From NCBI GenBank assembly GCA_003211695.1, contig QCSA01000001.1, forward strand, positions 99,116 to 163,115: DNA of 64,000 bases, written 5' to 3'. Positions 20,019 to 27,432 of the stretch are shown piece after piece (position 1 is the stretch's first letter; each line of letters starts with the position of its first letter). The DNA comes from Pelagibacteraceae bacterium AG-464-P07. GTDB lineage: Bacteria > Pseudomonadota > Alphaproteobacteria > Pelagibacterales > Pelagibacteraceae. A program made the position numbers and the translations under genes. The notes under the pieces were generated by a model. It worked only from the letters and a program-made list of their open reading frames with translations, was not told the origin of the DNA and made no database searches.

Positions 20019-20870
20019 TTAATCTGCCAAACCATCCGACCTAGGTTTGTTTCTTTCAATATGAATTGGCAACACTTTTCCATATATAGCTTTTGAATGT
20101 TCTGGAGTATTTACTCTCCAAGGGTCAAGAACGTAAGCTGGTATACACAGATATCTGGAACGATTTCCCTCTATTTTTGTAACACGATGAAGAGCAAAAC
20201 GTCCTTTAAATATTTGAAGGTCACCTGGTTCTAAATCTAATTGGCGAACTCTTTTACGGTCTCCATCAAGTACTTTTTTAACTTCTTCTAATTTTTCATT
20301 TCCTGGTTCGCGTATGTTTGGGCAATACTCAAATATTCCACCTTTCTCAGGTTTTTGTATCATGAAACTTAAAGTAAATTCGCAGCTATCGAAATGCCAA
20401 GGAAGAATACCGTCTGGCTTCATAACATTGTAAGCATGACAAGCTAAAGGATCGGCCCATCGATAAATTGGGGATATACCAAGACAAGCAGACACAAACT
20501 TTAAAATTTCATCTTGTTCATAAAGAAATTTCATTTCCGAATCTTTTGCAAAAACATCTGAGTTTAAATATCCATTGTAACGATCCATAAATATTCGTTT
20601 TGGATGATCTTTAGGTAAAGAAGGATCATCCTCAGAATACAAATATGCATTGATACTTTGTTTTGACATATAAACTTCATCGAGTTGTTTTTCTAACTCT
20701 GTATTCATTATTTTTAAAGATTTGGGTAAAATAAAATTGGGAATAGTAGCGCAACTAAACTGATCTAAATCACTTTTACATTTTTTTATTAATTCTTTTA
20801 TTAATGGAGAATTTAAATCTTGGATTGGATATTTTTTAAGATCGACAATAGTTTCTAATCTATTATTCAT
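20019..20870 (-). CDS. 2-oxoglutarate/Fe(II)-dependent oxygenase-like protein, paralog 2
   Basis: HFDSCEFTLSFMIQKPEKGGIFEYCPNIRE and FKGRFALHRVTKIEGNRSRYLCIP; tandem duplicate of previous ORF. Confidence 0.75.
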   Translation of the reverse strand: MNNRLETIVDLKKYPIQDLNSPLIKELIKKCKSDLDQFSCATIPNFILPKSLKIMNTELEKQLDEVYMSKQSINAYLYSEDDPSLPKDHPKRIFMDRYNGYLNSDVFAKDSEMKFLYEQDEILKFVSACLGISPIYRWADPLACHAYNVMKPDGILPWHFDSCEFTLSFMIQKPEKGGIFEYCPNIREPGNEKLEEVKKVLDGDRKRVRQLDLEPGDLQIFKGRFALHRVTKIEGNRSRYLCIPAYVLDPWRVNTPEHSKAIYGKVLPIHIERNKPRSDGLAD

Positions 20871-20876
20871 TTTTAA

Positions 20877-22136
20877 TTATAAATCCTCTAATGGATGGTG
20901 GGACATTAACTCAAGTCCATTTTCGTCGATTAAGTATTGTTGCTCTAATTTTATCCCTTCCTTACCACCAACTTCACCTATGTATGATTCAACTGTTACA
21001 GTCATATCTTTTTCAAATTGTCCACTTTGTTGGCCGCCGTCTGTAGGATATTTAATCATTGGCCATTCATCACACAAACCAATTCCATGCACCATACAGC
21101 TATAACGATTACCATAATAAGGTTCTGGAAGTTTCCAGGATTTTTTTACAAATTCTTTAAATGATAAACCAGGTTTAATTAATTCTGCATTATGATTTAT
21201 TTGATCGGTAGCCATTTGATATAATTTTTTTTGTTCAGAGCTGAATTTATGGCCTTCAACAAAAGCTCTTGAGATATCAGCGCAATATCCGTAAAGACCA
21301 ACCATGTCAGTATCGAAAGAAACTATATCTCCTTGTTGAATAACTTTATTGCTGCTTTCTTGCATCCATGGATTAGTTCTTTGTCCAGAAGTTAACATTC
21401 TACACTCAATCCATTCACCTCCATGCTCTATGTTTGTTTTATGAAATAGAGCCCAGAGTTCATCTTCTGTAATGCCAGCTTTCAACTCGTTTCTCATCAA
21501 CTGAACTCCTTTTTCACAAACTTCAAGAGAAGCTTGCATGCATTGAATTTCTTCTTTAGATTTAATAACTCTTGCTTGCTCAACTATTTCCTTTGCATCA
21601 ATAATTTTTAATCCAATTTTATTAAGAGCCAAAACACCAGGTCCATTACATACATCAATAGCTAGTCTTTTATTTTTTCCGCAACTTTGATTCATTAAAT
21701 GCTGGATTTCATTAGTCCATTTATTAATTTGCTTTTCGGCCTGATCTCCATGAGAGAAATAATCCCAGGATATACCAGGTCTTATTTCATTAATTAATTT
21801 CAGATGTTTTGATAAATGTTCACAATTGAAATATTCAAAGAGAATTACAGGGCCATCTACTGGAATGAAACAATATCGATCTAAATTATGCATATTAAAT
21901 ATGCTCATGTTTACCGAATCTAAAGCATATCGAATATTTACAGGATCAAATAAAATGCATGCACCGATATCTCTTTTGGCTAATTCTTTTTTTACTCTGT
22001 CTAGCCGATATGACCTTAATCGATCAAAATCAATTTCATCTTCGTGCAATCTTTTTTTTGTAATAAAGTTTGGAGTATAATTAGTGTCAGGTAAGATTTT
22101 CCGACTGAACTTCATACTAAATTTGTTGCCACCCAT
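20877..22136 (-). CDS. Peptidase-M24-fold protein, DddP-like (candidate DMSP lyase)
   Basis: RSYRLDRVKKELAKRDIGACILFDPVNIRYALDSVNM, GGEWIECRMLTSGQRTNPWMQE, FDTDMVGLYGYCADISRAF, YSCMVHGIGLCDEWPMIKYP, VESYIGEVGGKEGIKLEQQ. True start may be the internal Met at about 22115. Confidence 0.75.
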   Translation of the reverse strand: MGGNKFSMKFSRKILPDTNYTPNFITKKRLHEDEIDFDRLRSYRLDRVKKELAKRDIGACILFDPVNIRYALDSVNMSIFNMHNLDRYCFIPVDGPVILFEYFNCEHLSKHLKLINEIRPGISWDYFSHGDQAEKQINKWTNEIQHLMNQSCGKNKRLAIDVCNGPGVLALNKIGLKIIDAKEIVEQARVIKSKEEIQCMQASLEVCEKGVQLMRNELKAGITEDELWALFHKTNIEHGGEWIECRMLTSGQRTNPWMQESSNKVIQQGDIVSFDTDMVGLYGYCADISRAFVEGHKFSSEQKKLYQMATDQINHNAELIKPGLSFKEFVKKSWKLPEPYYGNRYSCMVHGIGLCDEWPMIKYPTDGGQQSGQFEKDMTVTVESYIGEVGGKEGIKLEQQYLIDENGLELMSHHPLEDL

Positions 22137-23308
22137 TTATGAAAATGGTGAGTTGGATTATCCATAATTGGAGAAAAATTACCGCCGTTATAAGCAGGCG
22201 AATTTCTTCCTTCTTGCATGCCTTCTATAATACCAACATCTTCGGATTGCACTCCATACCATAATTTCAAATTTTGTTTTCTAAGATTTTTAAATTTTTT
22301 TGAATTTGCAGCTTCATTTCCTACATAATAAATTTCCATATGTTCTATAGTAAGTTCATGATTTACAGGTTCTAACCAATAAGCGTAATAGTGATCCTTA
22401 TGTATCCCCAACATAACATTAGGAAAGAGAGCAACATATTCAGCAATACTTATTTTATTTTTTGGCCAATTAGGAAAACATGGAAATTTATTTTTGCCTT
22501 TTAGCCTCGGATTGTAAACAACAGTTCCCTGACCAGCAAATCTATTCGGTAAGCCTTGTATATGGTAATGATCACTGATTTTAGAGTAAGTGTTTAATCC
22601 TGGATGAACCCAAGGTAAGTGATAACTTTCACAATAATTTTCTATTGCAAATTTCCAATTACACTTTGCTTTTAATTTAAAATAACCCAAATCTTTTGAG
22701 TGTTTGATTAGTTTTTGATCTTTTTCCGACCAAAATTTAGACCAGCGATCATTCAGTGGCTTAATGTATTCTTGGAAAGATGTTTCATTATTAGAAATAT
22801 TTACGATGATCAAATCAAGCCAAACATAAGAACGAACTTCTTTAAGACCGCTAGAAGACTTATCAAAACCTTCTGCCTCATGTTTATCCATTCCTCCAAG
22901 ATTAGGTGTTGCAACAAGTGTACCATCTAAATCATATGACCAAGAATGGTAGGGGCAACGCAAAACATTTTTTATACTGCATTTCTTTTGTAAAATTTTA
23001 TACCCTCTGTGACTGCAAACATTATGATAAACTTTAATTTGCTTTTTTTTATTTCGTAAAATAATTAGGGGAATTCCTAGTAAGTCAAAAGGTTTTGCAT
23101 CTCCAGGATTAGGAACCGAACTTGCAACACCAATGACTACCCATTTATCTTCGAATAATTTTTTTCTTTCTATTTTTGTGTATTCTTTACTGTTGTAGCA
23201 CTCATTTGGCAAGCCATGAGCCTCAGCAATAGGATTGTTGACTACATCCAATTTTTCTTTATTTACAATATCGTAGATGTTTTTTTGTCCATTAAGTTTG
23301 TAATCCAT
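22112..23308 (-). CDS. Rieske [2Fe-2S] aromatic-ring-hydroxylating-type oxygenase alpha subunit
   Basis: Rieske CSHRGYKILQKKCSIKNVLRCPYHSW; mononuclear iron region ENYCESYHLPWVHPGL. Confidence 0.88.
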   Translation of the reverse strand: MDYKLNGQKNIYDIVNKEKLDVVNNPIAEAHGLPNECYNSKEYTKIERKKLFEDKWVVIGVASSVPNPGDAKPFDLLGIPLIILRNKKKQIKVYHNVCSHRGYKILQKKCSIKNVLRCPYHSWSYDLDGTLVATPNLGGMDKHEAEGFDKSSSGLKEVRSYVWLDLIIVNISNNETSFQEYIKPLNDRWSKFWSEKDQKLIKHSKDLGYFKLKAKCNWKFAIENYCESYHLPWVHPGLNTYSKISDHYHIQGLPNRFAGQGTVVYNPRLKGKNKFPCFPNWPKNKISIAEYVALFPNVMLGIHKDHYYAYWLEPVNHELTIEHMEIYYVGNEAANSKKFKNLRKQNLKLWYGVQSEDVGIIEGMQEGRNSPAYNGGNFSPIMDNPTHHFHKWVATNLV

Positions 23309-23326
23309 CTTAAAAATCCTAGCATT

Positions 23327-23358
23327 TTAATACAAATTGGCAATATAATTTGTATTAA
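23327..23358. promoter_or_regulatory. Perfect inverted repeat in divergent promoter region, operator candidate
   Basis: TTAATACAAATT-ggcaatat-AATTTGTATTAA, 12-bp arms, between the Rieske gene start and the MetF-like gene. Confidence 0.65.
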
Positions 23359-23437
23359 TAGAGTTAGTAAAACCTTCCTGCTAAGTTGATGAAATTCTCT
23401 AGACACATTGTAAGTCGACTGATATATCCCGAAAATT

Positions 23438-24166
23438 ATGAATTTCTCCCTAGAAATTGGTTTAAAGACCAATCTGAAAAACCTTCCAAAAGTTAAAGAT
23501 GTTTATATAACTTTGCTTCCTGGTGAAGATTTTAGACAAGTTGCTGAGAAAGCAAAGGAACTAGCAAATTTGAGTTTTAATCCAGTACCTCATTTTCCAG
23601 CCAGATCAATTAAAAACCTGGATATTTTAAAGGACTATGTAATGAGATGTAAAGATGGTGGAGTTAAACAAGCATTAGTTATAGGAGGGAGCGCCCAACC
23701 AGTCGGAGATTTTCATTGTTCTTTACAACTATTAGAGACAGGATTATTCGAGGGTTTTAGAATAGGAATTGCTGGACATCCCGACGGCTCTCCTGATATA
23801 TCCATCTCGGATTTAGAAAAAGCTATGAGGGAAAAAAAGCCTTATGCAGATTATATTGTAACCCAGTGGCTAATGGAATATGATCCAATAATAAAATTCG
23901 TTTCTAAACAAACAATACCAGTGCATGTTGGAATCACAGGGCCAATGAAAGTTAGCGGTTTGCTAAAATTTGCCAATACTGTTGGAGCAAAAAATTCAAT
24001 AAATTTTATAAAATCAAATCTAGGTAAAACATTTGATTTATTAAGACCTAAGGATCCCAATGATTTAATCGAGAAAGTTAAAAGTGTAACGAGTAACTTT
24101 CATATTTATACATTCGGTGGACTTAAGGAAACAAACACATGGTTGACGGAGAATAATTATGCCTAA
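23438..24166 (+). CDS. Methylenetetrahydrofolate reductase-like protein (short MetF family)
   Basis: VYITLLPGEDF, NPVPHFPARSI, RIGIAGHPDGSPDIS, ADYIVTQWLMEYDPIIKF. Confidence 0.8.
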   Translation: MNFSLEIGLKTNLKNLPKVKDVYITLLPGEDFRQVAEKAKELANLSFNPVPHFPARSIKNLDILKDYVMRCKDGGVKQALVIGGSAQPVGDFHCSLQLLETGLFEGFRIGIAGHPDGSPDISISDLEKAMREKKPYADYIVTQWLMEYDPIIKFVSKQTIPVHVGITGPMKVSGLLKFANTVGAKNSINFIKSNLGKTFDLLRPKDPNDLIEKVKSVTSNFHIYTFGGLKETNTWLTENNYA

Positions 24167-25568
24167 AAAGAAAAAAGCTAAAAAAATTAAATCAGTTTCA
24201 TTCAAACCTGAAAAAGTAAATTACGACAAGTTAAAACATACAACTTCAGTAGATCAATCAGACAGACATGTTCCTTATAATCTTAGACAAAGCGGATCTA
24301 CAAAAGTTGAAATGTTAATTTCAACACGGGTTAGAAAATCTCCTTATTGGCATCTATCAATGAAAGCTGGATGCTGGAGAGCTACAGTTTATAATCGTGT
24401 TTATCATCCAAGAGGTTATGTAAAACCTGAAAAAGGTGGGGCAATGGTTGAGTACGCAGCGATTAAAAATCACGTAACGATGTGGAATGTAGCTGTTGAA
24501 AGACAAATACGTGTTAAAGGATCTGATGCAGAAAAATTTACAGATTATGTAATTACGCGCGATGCAACTAAAATTTCAACAATGAGAGGTCGTTACGTTA
24601 TTCTTTGCAATAATAAAGGTGGCGTATTAAACGACCCAGTTTTATTAAGAGTAGCTGATGATGAATTTTGGTTTAGTTTATCAGATTCTGATATTGGAAT
24701 GTACTTACAAGGTGTTAATGCCGATAAAAGATTCAATGTAGAAATAGACGAAATAGATGCAAGTCCGGTTCAGATACAAGGTCCTAAATCAAAAGCATTA
24801 ATGAATGATTTAATAGGAGATCAAGTTGATCTAGATAACATGCCTTTTTATGGTTTAGCGGAAGCTAAAATAGGAGGCAGAAGCTGTGTGATTTCTCAAT
24901 CAGGATTTTCTGGGGAAGCAGGCTACGAAATTTATCTTCGTAATGCTACTTTATATGCAGAAGACATGTGGAATACTGTGCTTAAAGCAGGAAAAAAACA
25001 TAAGTTAATGGTTATAGCACCCGCACACCACAGAAGAATTCAAGCTGGAATTTTATCTTGGGGCCAGGATATGGATAATGAGCACAATCCTTTTCAGTGT
25101 AATTTAGGCTATCAAGTTTCTTTATCTGGAAAAGGTGAATGGAATAAAACAACTGATTATGTCGGTAAAGAAGCTTTAGAGAAAATGAAGGATCAAATTA
25201 GCAATGGTAGCAAACCTTACAAACTTCAACTTGTAGGCTTAGAATTAGGTGGAAAACCTATCGAGGAATATGCTCCCGACTTCTGGTTAATATCAGATGC
25301 CAAAGGTGGTAAACCAATTGGCTACATTACTTCACCTTGGTACCACCCAGAAAAGAAAAAAAATATTGCTATGGGTTACGTTCCTTATGAAGGACACAAA
25401 AACGCTAAAGGGTTTCCAACTGGAAATTTTGGCAAGAAATATAAAGTCTATTTACCAAAAAAATATTCTAAAAGTCCTGTGAAAGCCGTAGTTGTTCCTA
25501 TACCATTTACACAGTCCTTTAATGCAAATACACGGGAATCGGAAGTTTTAGCTGCTTTAAATAAATAA
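24159..25568 (+). CDS. GcvT-family THF-dependent methyltransferase/demethylase (DmdA/LigM-like)
   Basis: MWNVAVERQIRVKGSDAEKF, VQIQGPKSKALM, GFSGEAGYEIYL, ILSWGQDMDNEHNPFQCNLGYQVSL; overlaps MetF-like gene by 8 bp. Confidence 0.8.
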   Translation: MPKKKKAKKIKSVSFKPEKVNYDKLKHTTSVDQSDRHVPYNLRQSGSTKVEMLISTRVRKSPYWHLSMKAGCWRATVYNRVYHPRGYVKPEKGGAMVEYAAIKNHVTMWNVAVERQIRVKGSDAEKFTDYVITRDATKISTMRGRYVILCNNKGGVLNDPVLLRVADDEFWFSLSDSDIGMYLQGVNADKRFNVEIDEIDASPVQIQGPKSKALMNDLIGDQVDLDNMPFYGLAEAKIGGRSCVISQSGFSGEAGYEIYLRNATLYAEDMWNTVLKAGKKHKLMVIAPAHHRRIQAGILSWGQDMDNEHNPFQCNLGYQVSLSGKGEWNKTTDYVGKEALEKMKDQISNGSKPYKLQLVGLELGGKPIEEYAPDFWLISDAKGGKPIGYITSPWYHPEKKKNIAMGYVPYEGHKNAKGFPTGNFGKKYKVYLPKKYSKSPVKAVVVPIPFTQSFNANTRESEVLAALNK

Positions 25569-25584
25569 TTAGTTATAGGAGTTT

Positions 25585-26121
25585 ATGTTTGAAAATTTTA
25601 CAAAAATTATTTTTAGGTCAATTAAGCTAGACAAAAATCTTTACAAAGATCCAAATTCTTTTGGAGAATCATCTCTGTATTATGCTGGATTGATCATGGT
25701 ATTGGATGGAATGGCAGGAGCCATAGCCTTAAGTACATTCTATAAAACTAACATTATCTTTTCTGGAGTTACTGCACTTTTAAGCTGGATGGTATGGGGA
25801 GTATTGATTTATGTAATCGGAATAAAATTATTTCCTGATCCAAGCACAAATGCAAATTTTAAAAAAATCTTAATAACAGTGGGTTTTGCCCACGCCCCAG
25901 GCTTGTTCAGATTTTTTGTATTTATGCCTAGTTTATTGGTACCAATTGTATTTCTTACTCAGTTTTGGATTTTCGCATCTTTAATCATAGGAGTTAGAGA
26001 AACCTTGAATTTTAAGAGCAATTATAAGTCAGCAGGTGTAATTATAATTGCTTTTTTAATTATTTCCATAGTTTCACTCTCCTTTGTGATGGATAAGATA
26101 AATACAATGCCTATAAATTAA
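25585..26121 (+). CDS. Yip1-like multi-pass membrane protein
   Basis: Hydrophobic ORF with five or so predicted TM segments; short gap after the demethylase-like gene. Confidence 0.5.
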   Translation: MFENFTKIIFRSIKLDKNLYKDPNSFGESSLYYAGLIMVLDGMAGAIALSTFYKTNIIFSGVTALLSWMVWGVLIYVIGIKLFPDPSTNANFKKILITVGFAHAPGLFRFFVFMPSLLVPIVFLTQFWIFASLIIGVRETLNFKSNYKSAGVIIIAFLIISIVSLSFVMDKINTMPIN

Positions 26122-26186
26122 GTGAAAAAGATAGCAGGATATTTTTTTGTATTAATTTTTTTTTCTCTTTTGGAAGTTCAGTTTAA

Positions 26187-26447
26187 CTATTTATTTTCAG
26201 CAGGAACAACTTTCCCATCTTCTACCTTGGGAGGATAGTATTTCGTATCAGGTGAAATATGGCTAAAATATCTAAAAAATATTAGCGTCGATACAAGTAA
26301 AACTAAACTCAAAATAGACAGTTTTAAAACAGGAATCTTTTTCTTCTCAAATTTTAAAAGATAAATGGTGAAGTAATATCCTACAAAAGGAGAAATGATT
26401 GCAAGTAGAAGTATAATTTTTTTAATCATTATAATTAATCCAACCAC
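26187..26447 (-). CDS. Hypothetical small membrane protein
   Basis: Two to three TM stretches, C-terminal YYPPKVEDGKVVPAENK; likely start at internal MIKKIIL. Confidence 0.55.
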   Translation of the reverse strand: MVGLIIMIKKIILLLAIISPFVGYYFTIYLLKFEKKKIPVLKLSILSLVLLVSTLIFFRYFSHISPDTKYYPPKVEDGKVVPAENK

Positions 26448-27360
26448 TTCCTTCGTGTTTAAAATTAAAAATATCGGGGTGTATTATTTCCGCAAATATT
26501 TCTAGAGATTCAACTAATCGTGGTCCCGGTCTATTAAAAAATTGATTTCCATCGACTACAAAAAATTTATGATTTTTATAGGCTTTTAATGAGCGGATAT
26601 TATTGTTTTTTTTAATATAGTTATTTAGCTCTTCTTTTGTTTTTTTTATATTGAAACCACATGGTAGAAAAATAATTATTTCAGGATTTTGATCTACAAT
26701 TTCTTCAAATTTTATCCAGTGGGAATTATCACCAGATTTTCCTAATATGTTAGTTCCTCCAGCGATCTCTGCCATTTCTGGTATCCAGTTACCTGCAATC
26801 ATGAGAGGATCAATCCATTCTATGCAAGCTACTAATGGTCTTTGTTTTTTTGTAGCAGCTAAATTTTTTATTTTTTCTATTCTTATTTTTAAATTATTAA
26901 TAAGTTTATTGTTAGTTTCATTTTCTATATTAAGATCCTTTGCAACTCTTTTAATATCATTAAAAACATCATTTAAAGTATTAGGTTCTAGGGATATAAT
27001 TTTAGTTTCTCGTTTAAAATATTTACTTACTATATTTTTTACCTCTGAAAAACTTACGGCACATACATCACAATGTGCTTGAGTTATTATAAAATCTGGA
27101 TCTAATTCTTTAAGTTTTTCTATATTAACTTTGTAAACGGATAATGAATTTTCTAATATAGTATTAATTTGTTTATTGATTTCACCGCTTGTTCCTTCAA
27201 CATTTATTTTTGGTGATGTTAATTTTATTATATTATTTAAATCATTTGGGTAGTCACATTCATGGGAACATCCAACAATTGAATTTTTTTGTCCCAAAAA
27301 AGCAACGATCTCGGTTGCGCTAGGTATTAAAGTTACAATTTTATTTAGATTATTATTCAT
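26422..27360 (-). CDS. BtuF-like cobalamin/helical-backbone metal-receptor family binding protein without obvious signal peptide
   Basis: IVTLIPSATEIVAFLGQKNSIVGCSHECDYP, ITQAHCDVCAVS; N-terminus MNNNLNKIVT is not signal-like. Confidence 0.78.
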   Translation of the reverse strand: MNNNLNKIVTLIPSATEIVAFLGQKNSIVGCSHECDYPNDLNNIIKLTSPKINVEGTSGEINKQINTILENSLSVYKVNIEKLKELDPDFIITQAHCDVCAVSFSEVKNIVSKYFKRETKIISLEPNTLNDVFNDIKRVAKDLNIENETNNKLINNLKIRIEKIKNLAATKKQRPLVACIEWIDPLMIAGNWIPEMAEIAGGTNILGKSGDNSHWIKFEEIVDQNPEIIIFLPCGFNIKKTKEELNNYIKKNNNIRSLKAYKNHKFFVVDGNQFFNRPGPRLVESLEIFAEIIHPDIFNFKHEGSGWINYND

Positions 27361-27432
27361 CTTTTTTAGAACTAACTTGACCTATTATATTCTTCCATTT
27401 AGAAATTGGTAAAATTAAATCATATTTATTTT

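Noticed and set aside
19171-20870. Idea that the tandem 2OG proteins are halogenases
   Set aside because: Both keep Asp in the HxD motif; described 2OG halogenases replace it with Gly or Ala.
20877-22136. Xaa-Pro aminopeptidase or creatinase annotation for the M24 protein
   Set aside because: Motif text fits DddP-type members better than creatinase or prolidase, though biochemical proof is needed.
26122-26238. GTG-start short ORF MKKIAGYFFVLIFFSLLEVQFNYLFSAGTTFPSSTLGG overlapping the end of the minus-strand membrane gene
   Set aside because: Signal-like N-terminus but overlaps another gene and ends abruptly; insufficient support.
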